This document shows, piece after piece, positions 44,814-58,204 of a DNA stretch of 64,000 nucleotides. The translations under genes were made by a program, and so were the position numbers. Origin of the DNA: Catenaria anguillulae PL171. Lineage: Eukaryota; Blastocladiomycota; Blastocladiomycetes; Blastocladiales; Catenariaceae. The number at the start of each line of letters is the position of its first letter. Position 1 is the first letter of the stretch. The stretch is from contig MCFL01000099.1 in the NCBI GenBank assembly GCA_002102555.1, positions 18,895 to 82,894 on the forward strand, in the 5' to 3' direction. A model generated the notes under the pieces. The model saw only the letters and a program-made list of their open reading frames with translations. It was not told where the DNA came from and did no database searches.

Positions 44814-45918
44814 TCAGTTCGGCAACCCGTTTCCGCTTCCCATGTGCTCCTGCACATACACTGAGAAATCCTGGAGCAAATCCTCAAACGTGTCAAAGAC
44901 CACATGCGGCAATCCATGCTGCATGCAATACTTTTCCAAATCCTTGCCGCGCTTGGCGTACAGTCGGTCACAAACGCGTGCACATGGCACGTCGCTGACG
45001 CCGTCGCCGATAAAGACAATGAGCGGCGGAGCCTGTGCAAGGGAATCAGTCTGCGTGGTAGCGTCAAGTTGGGATCGGAATCGCTTCGAGATGCGCATGA
45101 TGGATGCAGCCTTGTCGTGGCCGTGTTCACTGTGAAGGTGTTGGGTGGCGAGTGAAGAAACGTCGTCAGTTTCAACTTTAAGCGGGACAGCCGTGCAACA
45201 AAAGACGTATGTACATACCTGTCGTCAAAGTATTGAATGGCCCATTGCCCATCATCCAAAAACTTGACAGCGTTGAGGACAATTTCCAACGAATCAGCGC
45301 GGAGGCCAAGTGCGGCGCGGAGCATTGGGAGGACGACAATATCGAGACCACTGGCATATTCGTCAGAGTGAAACAAAAGATGAGTGCTTTCGCAAGTGTA
45401 CAAGGGAGGCGTGTGTGACTGCGTACGCGCTCAACACCGTAACAGGAATACTGCGGGAATCGCAGTGGTCAAGGAAGGCTTCAAACGAGGGGTCGACCAT
45501 AACATCTGGAAAGATAGACCATGCAATGAAGCGTGAGTCTACTAGTATGGAATCAATGGCGGGGTCGTGGCGAAAACCGGTGTACCTTTGAGCAACTCGT
45601 GAGCTTCAGCCTGGGTTAGCCGAACCGAGCTCCACATTTCGATGACCGCATCGCGAAACGTTCTGCGACCGTGAAGAATCTGAGCGAGGAATTGGTGAGC
45701 AACACGCTGTTTGGTAGCATCGTGGTCCATGCATAAATGGGAACAGGAGCACCAACATCTTGATCTAGCTTTTCCCTGTTTGCCCGACCCATGCAATGGT
45801 CAATGAGGGTAGTGCCAGTGTCGTGCGTAGAAATGGTTCCGTCAAAGTCACTGAAGACCATGACCCGGCGGCTGACTCGAGTGGCAGCAGCTGTACTGAT
45901 CTGGTCTGATAGTGTCAT
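44814..45918 (-). CDS. HAD-superfamily phosphatase
   Basis: Five exons, 45918-45757, 45679-45586, 45505-45427, 45350-45219 and 45129-44814, encode 260 aa. HAD motif I is VFSDFDGT, with Asp24 and Asp26 as nucleophile and acid/base; motif III/IV is FIGDGVSDVPCA. The cap-region pattern TFRDAVIEMWSSV and PVTVLSAGLD match the fungal MtnX/phosphoserine-phosphatase-like branch. The substrate is not deducible. An upstream in-frame ATG at 46092 would add 58 residues; I chose 45918 because motif I then begins about 20 residues in, as is usual. Confidence 0.85.
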
Positions 45919-46654
45919 GGTAGTATGACTTTGAAGTCGGTCTCGCAAGGGGATGGTAAAAACGACGACTTGAGCAATGTCGACAAATGCAGGGGGATTG
46001 CGGCCAGTCTTTATTGTAGTGAGCTTGACATTCATGGATTCATCGTCTTCCCACAACTGTGACGTTGCCGCTCCAATAATCTTGAGAGACATGTGCCGTT
46101 GCACTTAGTAGACGTGGCCGTTTCTGCTTCGTGACGGCCAAACGACTGCATCAAGGTACATAGGGACATGTACGAAATTTAAAAATCACATCAAACAGAC
46201 CCACTTGTCATTTATTCATCCTGGCAGAGAACTCAACGAGCTGAGTCCTGGGAGCAATTCCCTTTGTCTCAATGACACCCGATGCTACCGCAGAGGGGCC
46301 GGATGCTTAGGTTGCTGCTGATGGAAATGGACACTCTTGCTCATCTTGGCCCAGTGCCCAGTGTTTAACTATGTACAAGTGTAAGTGTAAATCAGCTGGC
46401 TGCCGTCCGTTGTCCCATGATTGCGCCGGCGCTGCTGCGGCTCGTTGCTTGTCAGCTTGTGGGCGAACATGCAAATCGACGCGCCCTTGGACTTCGCCAT
46501 CATGTCGCCATCTTCAAGCACGCCTCACAAGCACGCCTCATGAAGCTCGGGCAAGGGTATAAAAAGGATTGCCAGCCCCTTGCCGTAGTCTCTCTTCTGT
46601 CCATTGTGCGCAACATTTTCTTCCCTTCAAGCCCAGCATCCACGCTTCAACACC

Positions 46655-47057
46655 ATGACCAACGTTCGTAGCCCACAATTGCCATGTATCCATCCACAAT
46701 GCCTGGCGTGACTGTGACTGATGAATGACATGCTCTCCACCAATACCACCTTGCCGCGCTGCCGTTACCATCCGCACAGACTTACACTTTCAACGTCGTC
46801 ATGACCTGCTCTGGCTGCAGCGGTGCTGTTGAACGGGCTCTCAATCGTCTTGGTGGTATGCCACGTCTCGCCTTGCGTGCCTGCGCAGGGCGGCAACCCA
46901 CGTTTAACCCTCCAACTCGACTTTCACACTATTCATAGGCATCTCCAACCTCGAAGTCTCGCTCGAAAAGCAAACTGTCGTCGTTGTGACGGACCACCCG
47001 AAGGACGTCATCTTCGAGACCATCAAGAAGACTGGCAAGGCCGTGACTGAGGCCTAA
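46655..47057 (+). CDS. ATX1: Copper metallochaperone Atx1
   Basis: Three exons, 46655-46663, 46780-46855 and 46939-47057, encode 67 aa. The first exon is only nine nucleotides (Met-Thr-Asn). The copper site is MTCSGCSGAVERAL, and the C-terminus is ETIKKTGKAVTEA, both diagnostic of Atx1/ATOX1, which carries Cu(I) from the cytosol to the Ccc2-type P-type ATPase of the Golgi. The ferredoxin-like fold length is typical. Confidence 0.95.
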
Positions 47058-47729
47058 GAACGTGTACTGATGAAGTCAGCAACAGCGAGTTCTCTAATAT
47101 GCAGGTTGGTGGCCGACTCTCAATGTAAATACATATGTAGTACTCTTCATTCAAGAATTGTGTGTTTGGTTTATTGTTTGAGTGTCAACTGCCTCGCGGC
47201 TTTAAGTGACAGGCACAGGCCGACAAACATGAGGAACCGGTGGAGCGACTGGGACCGGATAAGCTGCTCTTGCTCAGGCGTGCGAAAGGACGAGTAGATG
47301 CGCCGAAAGTTTGGGAAAACCATTGTGAGTTGCTTCTTGACTGACTTTGCTGTTGGCGGGATGGGATGACAGGTCAGCCAAACTCGCTCCTCTACTCAAA
47401 TGAACTGCTCGAGCAAACGGGTCACGGACCAAAAGAAGAAGCTGATGACAGGTTCATGGGCAGGAAACAGATGTTGGGCAATGTTCTGTGCTTGCTTTCT
47501 CCAGCTCTGTAGGTGCCGTGTGTGCTGTCTTGTGCCAACACGGGTGCTTGCAGGTCAACGGTTAGAGGTGATTGAGATCGACGGACCTACACTTCTGAGT
47601 CATAAGCATACCTACTTCCTCGAATGAGTGGAAACAACAATATCATGAATTGCCTACGCATGCAAAGCCGTCTTCAATACCACTTTCGACATCAAGCATT
47701 CGCCACTCGCCACCAAGTTACACTCCAAA

Positions 47730-48387
47730 ATGGTTAGTTTCCATCCGCCCGCTCCGCACCTTGTCCCACTTGAACCGCCAGCATCGGTTTGGCGATCATG
47801 TCACGCAAACACTCACACGTTTTTGCTCCTCCTTACCCGCCTCGCCCTCCCCATGCCCACCATCTGTCTAGTCCACGCTCCGCTTCACCCCGAACCCAGC
47901 CGACGCCCCAACGTCGCACACGCTCCCGGGCACACACCCCGAGTTTTCCGTGCACGACGCGTTCCGCCACGGCTTGCACTCGGTCAAGCACGAGGTGGGT
48001 GCCGTTGCACACCATCCACTCGAGCCCGTCCTGGCGCAGGCCGACCAGCTCGCCACCCAGCGGTCGCTCACCTTGCAGCGTCGCGTGTACGGACTGCACG
48101 CCCCGCTCCGGCTTCAGATGGAACGGTCGCTCTTGGCACTCAAGCATCAGAGTCCCGTGTTCAAGAGTGTCAACTTGGGGTTGGAGGTGATGGCAGGCAA
48201 GGACGAGTCGATTGATGTCGAGGATGTTCTTGGTGGTATGTGCTCCCTCTTGTCTTGTTTCCAGGTGCATTTGTAGCGAGTACTTGGCTGACCCAACGCT
48301 TTCCCTGGTCCTTTAGACCGTGACGAGTGTGTTGACGACATTGATTTCCACGCTGTCATGGAACGCAAGCTCAAGATCAAGGTCTGA
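47730..48387 (+). CDS. UMP1: Proteasome maturation factor Ump1/POMP
   Basis: Three exons, 47730-47732 (the ATG alone), 47872-48235 and 48317-48387, give 145 aa. Diagnostic segments are HDAFRHGLHSVKHEV, HHPLEPVLAQADQL, RRVYGLHAPLRLQME and AGKDESIDVEDVLG. Ump1 is a chaperone trapped in, and then degraded by, the 20S proteasome as it matures. The first intron follows the start codon directly (ATG|GTTAGT). The donor after exon 2 could lie 3 nt earlier. Confidence 0.9.
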
Positions 48388-48643
48388 ATCAACATGTATC
48401 CTTTTCCAGTCGCTTGTGGTTTTCGTCACAATTGGTGTCGATTCTCGGTTGAATGAATGTACTTTTCGTCTCTCGCCCGGCACACAAGGTTGCTGGACAA
48501 CGGGTCGTCGCATCTGCTCAATTGAGCATTTGAATCATGACAAACAATACGGGGTATGATTTACAAGACAAGCAAGACGAGTCAAAGAAAAAGAGCATAA
48601 CGAGCATCGTCAACAATGCACTGGCGAAAGCAATCACAAAGGT

Positions 48644-51600
48644 CTACTCATCCCTGTCCTTCTTGCCCACCTCGCCAGCTTGATCTTTGCCACCACCAGC
48701 AACCGCACCTGCCTCGACGTTTGGCGAGCTTGGCATGACACGAATCTGAACCCCACTCTGATTGACTGGACTTGAATGCGCAAGCACAGGTGATTCCAGG
48801 ACTGGCGATAACGGCGTACCACTGCTGCTCGCACCCTCACCACTGACAACTGACGTCGTTACGGCCAAATTCAACAAGGATCCCTGCTGACTTGCTTGGA
48901 CGCTTTGTGTGCTGCTTGCGGCCTCGCTCCTCAACTGTTCCTGCGATGTTGACATGGAGCCGAATTGCTCCCCGCCTGACGGCACACTGCTGTCCTGCGA
49001 ATCGGCGCGTGCGAGTTCGTTGCGCAAAGCCGACGGCCGACTTTCTGTTCGTCGGTGCCGTTGCTGTTTCGAACGGCCAGTTGCCGGTGCGTCCGTGGGA
49101 GATCGTGGGACATGGCTATCGATTGTTGGCGACATGGGCGACGCTGGGAGGGGAATACTTGGCGGTGAGGCGGACGCGTCGACAGTAGCTGAAGAGGACG
49201 AGGGAATCGCAACACTTGGCGGTGGCGTGGTTCCTGCTGGTGGTGGTTGCAATAACGGTTGAGCGTTACTAGGTGCAGGTTGCGCCCCCCAGCGGCGGCA
49301 TTTGCATGGACCATCCGCCCCGACCTTGGGTCAATGTTGATGCCATATTGGTCCGACAGGGCACTTCCCGCATTCCGAGGTAACACGCTCGTGGACGCCG
49401 CACGGCCATGTCCACGACCGCCTGCCGCCCGCTTGCCACCGCCAACTCCAGGTCCTGCCCCTGGCCCACCGGCCAGCGGTACTCTGTGTACTCCCAATCG
49501 ATCACCACCCTCTGTCAACACTTTGGCACTCGGGTCGGGTCCCTCCAAGGGCGCCGATTTCGGCGCGCCTTCCCGATTCAATGTCGACTCGGGCAATGCT
49601 TGCAAATGCATGGCAAACTTCTTTCCTGAGACACCACCTGCCTTTGCGCTGCTGGTGCTCAACTGCCCATTGCTCCCCATGTCACTCCCTCCCGCACCAG
49701 ACCCACGGTACAATTCCCAATCCGACACGGTCGACTTGCCCTTTTGCTCACTGACAATCTTTTGCGCCTGGACGGCCATACCGAGCGACGTGGGCGACCC
49801 GGGCGTGGGCACGTACTCGCACATGAGAATGTTGCGCATGCCGCCCGTTTCGTCGGTCGAAAACGAAAACCCGCGATTGCGCGTCACGGTCATGGATCGC
49901 ATCACGGTGATGGGTGCCCCTGACGGTTTGGTGGGACTGTTGGATGAGGCCATGAGCGAACCAGAGTTTGTGCCTGTGATGCCTGCTTGCTGGTTGAAGG
50001 TAGCCGAGAGGGTGATGGAGCGGCGGTGCCCGGGGGCGGCGGCCAAGGGCCGTGTGATGGAGCTGGCGCTCGAGATGCGGTTGGTCATGGCTGCACCGGC
50101 AGCAGAGGAAGGCGGCGGTTGGTGATGACCAGACCCGGTCGTATCGATTGTGAGACGCGACGGGTGGTGGGAAACTGGTACGGGAGCCGGAGTGGAGGAG
50201 GATGGATCTGAGGTTGGGGCTTGTGCAACGGATTGTCCAAGTTCGCGAGAGCCCGACTTGGATCCAGACCGCGATCCGGATAGCCTTGCTGACTGACGAG
50301 CACTTGAGGTCGTGGACGTGGAAAGGCGGCGCGGTGAAGAAGAGTCGGTCGTCAACCACTGCTGATGCTGCTGCTCTGGTTGTTGCTGTTGTTGTTGTCG
50401 GTGCCAGTTCCAGCGGGTGACGCTGTTGTGGCAGATGCGGAATTGGCGCCGTCACCATTGCCCATCATGAGATGCTCGGTCGCAAATTGTAAAATGGCTG
50501 GCGTGGGTACAAGCTCAAGCTGCGAACCAGTATTCGACCCGCTTGCATTTCTTGGTGAAGGAATGATGATGGACAACCGATCTGGATGCGCGGATGGTGG
50601 CGGTGGCGGTTCCTCAACCACAACTGGCTCTGGCAACAGCGGCTGAATGTCCAGCTTGAACTTGTGTACCTCGTTCGCAATATCCACGTCGGTCGGCATG
50701 TAAGTCCGCTTGGCATATTCGTACAGGTATCGTGGAAGCATCGACACGGTCACCGACAACAGCGTGCCAAACCAAAACAGTGGCGACGACCACAAGATGG
50801 CACCCAACCCTTGCACGGGCGAGTCGACATTGAAAAAGACAACCAAGTAGGCATAAAAGACACCAATGCTCGCGACCCAGGTAGCGACATGGTTGAACCA
50901 GATCCATCGCTTTGTGTTGAGTGCCACGTACAGATTGGCGCAAGTGATGGACGCGGCAGCCATGGTGGTTCCGAGCTCGTAAATGTCGGGGGCATAGCCT
51001 AGGTGACCGGTCGACTGGCACTCGTAGTAGATGCCCATGGGAATGAAGTAGCACACGAGGGATTGGTACACGCCATCAAACATGTACAACCAGAATCGGC
51101 TCTTCGTGTAGAGTGTTTGCTTGATGCCTGACTGGTACAGCTTGGGGACTTGTGCCGCCATGGATTCGGGCACGTCCTGGTCAAAGATACCGAGCACCAT
51201 GACTGGCCAGTTGGTAAAGAAGAGGTTGTAAAACAGCATGTAGGTGAACTCATAGGGCGCCTGAGTCGAGTAGCCGGCGTAGAACTGAAACCAGAAGATC
51301 ACAAAGACAAAGATGATGTCCTTGTAAAAGTAGTTGTAAATCAGCTCCGAGATGCGATGATAGCTCCATCGGCCGTGCACGAGCAGCAACCTGGACAAGT
51401 AGCGGAATTGGGCAATGGCGTAGTCACTCGCCATGACGGCTTGAAGGCCCTCCTCGCCAGCGATTCCGATGCCAATGTGGGCAGCTTGGATCATGCTCAC
51501 GTCGTTGGCACCATCGCCAATGGCCAGTGTCACAGCGTTAAGTCCATCCTTGACGAGCGAAACAACTTGAGCCTTTTGAAGTGGACTGACGCGACAGCAA

Positions 51601-54600
51601 ATAACGACCTTGCAACGAGACCCCAGTGAAAGAAGCTCGGCCTTGTTGTTGGCCTCAAGGGCCACTTTGAGCGCCGCGCCGTCAATCACGAGCGCATGCT
51701 CGCTGCATCCAATGACGGCCTCACTGGGGTGAATGTCGGCCGAGCCCTTGAGCTTTTCGCACCCTGTCATCCCATTGGTCAACCCGTTTGCCCCAGCCGC
51801 CGCCGCTCGATTCGTGAAAAAGGTGCTTATTGCCTCCTTGATCTGATTCATGACCGCAGCCGGATCTTCTGGTCCGCCCTTGATGACAATGAGGTTGAGG
51901 TTCTTTGCGAGCAAGTTGCACGAAAAGCCAATGGAAATGGCCGTCTCCATCTTATCGCCCGTCAGCACCCACACCTTGATACCAGCGTCCCGCAAGGTTT
52001 GAATGCACTCTGGCACACCTTCTTGTAGCTGGTCCTCAATTGCCGTTGCGCCGAGAAGCACCAAATCACGTTCGATCCGTTCGGCGGTCGCGTCAATCTT
52101 GTCCTCGCGGTCGTGGATGGCAGCACACGCCTCGTTGTAGTCGGCTACCCACTCGTAAAACTCGTCCGTGGGAATGACACGATACGCCAGGCACAATGTC
52201 CGCAGCCCCTCGTCGGCAAATAGCTCGAGGTGCTTGAGTGTGCATTCTTGGACCAATTGGCTCGTGTTGGACCCGAGCCGCTCAAAGATGACCGAGTCTG
52301 CACCCTTGCAATACAAGACAATGGCTCCATCCGGCCGCCGCGCCACAATCGACATGCGCTTCCGTGTAGAGTTGAACTCGAGCACTGCCAGCAGCGTGTA
52401 CTGCTCCTCAACACCCATCACGTCCATGAAGATGTCCGTCATGTGCCGCCCAATGAAGGTGAATCCAAGCTCCTTGCTCGCCTCCACAAGTGCCGCCTCG
52501 TCGGGCGACTGCGCCTTGTATGTGATGTGATATGGTTGCGCCGGATCCGGTTTGCTCACGAGCACTGTGTGGCAAATGCCAATGAGGCGCCAAAACTCAC
52601 ACACCATGCGCGCGTGCTCATTGTCGACATCAAGGTCTTGGTACATGAGTGCGTCGTAAAACTTTGGTGTGGGCGAGCCATACAGTGAGCGAGGTGTGAA
52701 ATCGGCCGGCGGGGTGAATTGCGCAGCCGCTGCGGCACTCTTCGTGGGCGACTGAGATGTGAGGAGTGGGGCACCGTAAACGACTCCGTTGATGGAGCAC
52801 CGCCGGAATTCCATAACGTTGCGGGTTAGGGTGCCGGTCTTGTCGCTAAAGACGTATTCAATTTGGCCGAGGTCGTCGGCGAGGTTCCAAGACTTGGGCA
52901 CACAGGGCAGATCAAGGTGCTCGTAGTACATTTGTATGTCAGAGTAGATCAGGTATGCCTGGTAATTGTGTCGAAACGGATTGAGTTAGAGCGCTCATAG
53001 TTTCACAAGTCGATGAATATTGACAAAAGAATCGGACCTGAAGAGTCTTGACAATTTCGACCGTGAGGTAGAGCGAAATGGGAACAATGTTTTGGAATGC
53101 AATGAGGGCCGACCTGTGACCAATTGCACATTGTCAGCATAAGGACAAAGGGTTCCAGGAGGGAACAAGAAGGGCGTACCAGAATGCAAGAAATGATGCA
53201 TATCCAACATCATACCCGCTCTCAGACCCAAGCGGCAAATACGGCGCCCTGACCTTGACGGCGTTGCGGCTCCAAAAAATACCTCCCACTGCGCACACCA
53301 AGCAAATGGCCGCCATGAGCAACAAGTTGATGACAATCTGCGGATTCATGAGCCGCTCAATGATACTCCGTTTACTCGGTGTCTCGCCCGCATTCAGCCT
53401 GAGCTTTGTTTGATTGCCCGTGTACACGACGAGCCCAATGACCCAGCTCGTGTTGCGCAGGACGCATCCGCGAAGAAGGACGCCGTTCATGGTGATGGGA
53501 ATCTTGCACGGCATTCGGTCGCTGAGGTCCGTCACCGAGCCAAGGTCCGTGATGGTGACTGCGCCATTGAAGGTGAACATGTTGTTGCTCGGTGCCTCGG
53601 CATTGATGACAAGTTTGACGTTGCGACATTGCTCGGGGTGTCGAATGTGCGCGGTTTCGGCCATGCCTTTGCGGACCTTGAGGTTGGTTTCGCCATCCAA
53701 GTTCTTGGTCTCGACATAGCACACGCTGTCGGGTTCGGATGTGGACACGATGACAACGTCGGCGGGAATGAACTGAGTTTGCAGACGCATGAGTATGAGC
53801 TTGTTGAAGCTCGCAAGTGAAACAAACGGAGTGGCAGGAACGAGCGGTACCTCATTGTTTCGCAACAACACATAATCACCCACCCTCAAGTCTCGCCACT
53901 TGACCGGCGACCAAGCATCCTCGAGTGCGCAGGGATCGCGAATGGACAGATTGCCCAAACTCGTTGCAACCTCGGTCTTTTCCAGCCCTTCCTCCTCCTT
54001 GTCGTCGTCATCTTGATCCCCCTCTTGGTCCACTTGGTCATTCCCACCCTTTAGCTTGACTGTCGTCATCACCGCATCGTCTTGGTCGACTGCCTTTGCG
54101 GCCGGGTCAGGCGACTGCGACGCGACCACCCCGCCTTTGGCAACATGTCCAACCTTGTCATTCCCACCTCGGGACTCGGGCTCCTCGTCTCCCTTTTTCC
54201 CTAGTACCACCCGCCGAATCCAATAATAAACGGCCCACCTCTTTTGTGTTGTCGGACTCACATAATTGACATTTCCCCACCGAGGCAACGAGTACGTGAT
54301 GCGATTATTGACCTGATTATCCGTATTGTGGCGCTTCATATCCTCAAACCCATCCTTCATCGCCGTGACCGCCACAATGATAATGGTGGGTGCTGCCGCG
54401 ACCATGGGATCCACCGTGATAAACTCGGGAAATGTTTGCAGGATGATGAGCAGCAGGAAAAACACGTTGGCAAGGCGTCGAAACTGTTCAAAGAGGTTCT
54501 TTGGCAAAAACGACAGCAGCGAGTACTTTGACGTGACCACTTCATTGGACGGATAGGTCATGCTTGGGCGGCCATTGGCGTCCAGGGCGTCCTCGGGCAG

Positions 54601-54690
54601 TGGCGTGTTGACGTAGATGTGACGTTCGGTTGTGCCCGACTTTGGAATGGCTGCGGACAGGCGCCGACGGCCCAGGGTTTCGAGGCCCAT
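48644..54690 (-). CDS. P4-type ATPase (phospholipid flippase)
   Basis: Exons: 54690-53851, 53772-53180, 53113-53038, 52958-50357, 50288-about 49325, then 49268-48644, about 1900 aa. P4 motifs are present: FIPADVVIVSTSEPD, ETKNLDGETNLK, VPISLYLTVE, the phosphorylation site FSDKTGTLTRNV, TGDKMETA and GDGANDVSMI. About ten hydrophobic segments are seen. The exon from 50288 encodes RNRGFSFSTDE, like the GF/YAFS motif in flippase tails, so it belongs to this gene. Near 49285-49290 the frame changes, either through a short 56-nt intron (49324-49269) or a missing base in a six-C run. The Asp/Lys-rich insert after VVLGKKGDEE is unusual. Such pumps flip aminophospholipids to the cytosolic leaflet of Golgi or plasma membranes. 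Confidence 0.9.
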
Positions 54691-55082
54691 GGTTGCAGGA
54701 TTAGTATTGAGGGAAAGGGGTTGGGGACTCGAGGGTTGTTATGGACGGTGATCGTGTTATGTTGGTTGGACTTGTGCAGGTCGTCTATGGTATCTGCATT
54801 TCAGCGGGAGGGCATTGCGCTGGGTGGATGCATTGAGATGAATACATTTGCATGATATGAACGAGGGAACCCTGACTGTCATCCAGACAAAGTAGCGTCC
54901 TCATGCTGACGCGTACTGTCATGTTCGCAACCAACGTCAATCGCTCTCTGTCAGGCCGCTGCCGTTGGTGGTCGTGCGAATGCAATATTGGGCAAGGATG
55001 CCTACAAATGTAAATGTACATGGCGCTGCCTAACAGGACGCACGTCTCTCTGACACATATGAGCCAAACTATACAATCAAGG

Positions 55083-56285
55083 TCACCGATCGTCACTCCT
55101 GCGAAACTGCCTGGCGACGGCTGCCTCTCTTGTCCCATGATCCTTGACGGGCGTGCCCTCGGTACTCGATCCGGGCACAACAGCACCGGAATCATTGCGC
55201 CTCAACAAGCACGGATCCCATGGCTCTGCATCAGCATCGTTGTCGTCCTGGAAACTGCCATACCACGCAAGGGACGGGGTTGTCGGCAAGGCCGCGACAT
55301 TTGGGTCGTGCTCGGTTCCGGGAAACGCAAAAGTCGGCTGATGCTGGGCGTGATGCAAAAGAGATGACGTTGAGAGATTGTTTTGGTCTGTGTAGCCGAC
55401 GGTGGATCGGTTGGATGCGGATCGAACGAGGCGCCCGCCGCCTGACGACTGGTGCGGGCGGGTCGTATGGACAGCGTGCTGGTAGGCAGAGTATTCCGAA
55501 AAGAGGCGAACGTATTCGCGGGCAACGAGGCGTTGGCGTTTGAGGCGGTAGTATGTGAGGAAAGCGCATGACGTGATGAAGAGCATGAGCGAGAGGAGGA
55601 CGGTAAATGTGCCAATGAGGAGGGTGGATTGGGTAACTGGAGAGTCAAACGGGGCGAGTGTTGCAGTTGTGAGTCGAGCGCAAGAACAATGAACTCGGAT
55701 ATCGACAGGCACTGAAAATGACCGCACAGTAGCATTGACCGCTCATATACTCCCATTTGGAAGAGCATTGCAATGAAGATGTCGGACCCCATACGTCGCC
55801 CGGGATGCACAGGTTATCCTGCGTTTCAATGACATAATGATGTAAGCGGATTCAGTCAGTTTCGACATGGTATGTAGAAAGCGAAAGACAACCGTACATC
55901 GGCACACCACCCGCAGCGCTCATTGCGCAAGCAGGTGAAGCATGAAGTGAGCGATGAACATGTTGAATTTTGAGCTGGGTTTCGATACAAGGGCAGAGCA
56001 GAGCGTCAATTATACATCCGGCCTGCCTAACAGAGACAGGAGATGGGACGAACAGTCCGAGTCCGTTGGCGCTGGTGGGAGAGGCCATGGAAGGGTTGTA
56101 CTTGGCTCGCTATCTTGGATGCCCGAACCAAGGCCTGGATTGGAGTAGGACAGATCTCTGCCGGCTTCAGGTTGTGTTACCGGGAGCCCGTCGTCAATCA
56201 ACACAGGTGGGACATCGACTTGAACGGCGGCCACAGGAACATGCGGCTGGTGCATGGTTGGTGACGGTGTATGGTTGACGATCAT
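55083..56285 (-). CDS. Putative Cys-rich single-pass membrane protein
   Basis: The last exon (about 55640-55083) is clear: a transmembrane helix (TLLIGTFTVLLSLMLFITS) then a basic, Ser/His-rich cytosolic tail ending RQFRRSDDR. Upstream exons are less certain. One candidate encodes DNLCIPGDVWGPTSSLQC...GQCYC (near 55815-55700), another a Cys-rich stretch (CIIDALLCPCIET, near 56025-55905), and an ATG at 56285 begins a Pro-rich segment. Together they suggest a small Cys-rich outer domain, one helix and a tail. The family is not recognised, and exon joins between 55640 and 56285 are tentative. Confidence 0.4.
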
Positions 56286-57149
56286 GGTCGGATATTCTAT
56301 GACTTCCCAGAGTGCATCAAATACTAAACAACTTACATGGAGAGTTGGTGTAGAGACATTGCCGTGTGTTGAAATCTCTTGAAGCCCCTTGGCGGCTTGC
56401 CGGAATCTGTCTCGGCTGTCACGACACCACCAAGGTCGGCTGTCGTCGCGTGTTGGCCGGCCCAGCTTTGCACTCGTCGCGGCCGAGAGTGAGGAGCCGT
56501 TGAAGGTGCCTATGCACTCTCACTTGAAATTCAACTCGGATTGACGACATTCGAAAACATGCAGCTCTCTTTGCTCCCCTCGTGAAAACGGTATACACCC
56601 GAACATGTCGTCGGTGAAGGTCGATCGGCGAACCTCGAGTCCTGCAGAGCTGGCGCAAGCCGTACATATTTACATAAGGTAAACACAAAGCTATGAATGG
56701 ATCACAGCGACGAGCGAATGGATTTATGTTTGCATGGCAAGCAGATGCAGAATGGGGACTCAACGCATTGCCGACCCGCTGATCGATACCATGTACTGAT
56801 AGGCTGTGAAGGTGAACCTCTGTCGTTGCCGGTGTCATTGGCCACGTCTTCCCTTCCATCTCTTCCACCCACTCTCTCATCCATCCGCCTCTTCGCGCTC
56901 CAAGGCACCATTTCAAGCACTCAAAGGACCGCTGGCCGCTTGCCGCTGCTCGTTCCTTGTCGAACACGTCCGTCTCTTCCCTTCGGAGTGACGCATCGGT
57001 CCATTGTATGCACGGAGGTTGGTTCGCGATCAAGTCAACGCTGCCAAGACGTTCTCGATTTCTCACTCACGACTGGTTGTGGCTGATCCTGGTTGCCAAT
57101 TCCTGCCCGATCCGATCCATACCGATGCCTGTATTTATTTATTCTGCCC
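56286..57149. other. Divergent intergenic region
   Basis: About 860 bp between two divergently transcribed membrane-protein genes. No gene, RNA or repeat could be supported; the open frames here lack family signals. Confidence 0.4.
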
Positions 57150-58204
57150 ATGATACCTCGCAAACTCGAGCCAAGGCTTCCCATTCCCGTCCTCTGCCTG
57201 ATCATGCAACCGCTCAGTGTGCACACCGCCCAATTGCGATCCCAGTCTGTATCCGGCAAGCTATCGCTCCATCAACCGAAAATTACTGCCAGCAGCTCCA
57301 GCACCGCCATGACCCCCTTTGTGCGCTCGCGCAACCACGCTTTTCGAAATCGCAACCGTCGCCGGAGTACAATCTCTCTGAGCAATTTTTGCGGCGATTA
57401 CGCCATCCCAGCAGCCGTCATTCTCGTCATCTTGGTCGTGACGCCAGCAGGAGCAGTCGTAGGGGGAATCATCCCTCCCCAATCTGCCGACCTTGCCAAT
57501 CGCCCACAACTCGACTCGGAGGCGGCGCATTCATCGCTGTTTTTGCCACCGATTCGATTGATTCACGCACGCTCCGTCGATGACCATGCGCTTGCCGATG
57601 ATTCCGTTGCTGAAGCCAACAGCGTTGACGACACTTTCGAATCCCGTGTGCTCAAAGCCGAAGCTGTGCAATTTCCTGATGCACCGCCCCCTCAGCAACA
57701 AGCCGAATTGATGGATTCAGAGCCTGTGCCAGTGCAACCGGCTCCACCGATGGCACTTGCACCACCGTCAGCGTCACGGCACCCAAATCAACTAATTGTG
57801 CACCCTGCTACTCCCCCAATATCTGTGGATGCTTCCGCATCGTCACGACCGCCGCTGTCGCTCGAGTTGCCCATACTCGATCCATTACCGGATATGCAGC
57901 GATCCGTGTACCTCGAGCTTCCTGCGCACGACCCCCATGCAGCCGCGACGCACATGCGCATTCAATGGATATTGCTCGTGTTTTCGTTAATTGTGCTCGC
58001 GGCCGTGACGTGGCAATCAAGAAGGGCACAAAAGATTGGGCGGTGGATGGGTGTGCTTGGGAACGGCAGCTTGGCAAATGGTGTGCAGGTATGCGAATAC
58101 CTTTGATTTGTGAACCATTTGCTGTCGGATTCACTGATCGTGTATCCTTGGTCCTTTGCGTGTAAAAGGACAAATCGATCAAGCAACTCGTGTTGCCAGT
58201 TTAG
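57150..58204 (+). CDS. Hypothetical protein with two membrane segments
   Basis: Two exons, 57150-58088 and 58169-58204 (phase 0), encode 324 aa. A hydrophobic segment (IPAAVILVILVVTPAGAVV) follows a basic N-terminus. A Pro/Ser/Ala-rich region of about 170 residues leads to a second helix (RIQWILLVFSLIVLAAVTW) and a short basic end. The second exon adds DKSIKQLVLPV. A later ATG at 57309 may be the true start, just before the first helix. Not recognised. Confidence 0.5.

Noticed and set aside
48931-50355. Separate gene starting at 50355 after the flippase stop
   Set aside because: It starts with TTG, abuts the apparent flippase stop, joins it through an in-phase intron, and carries the flippase-tail motif GFSFS.
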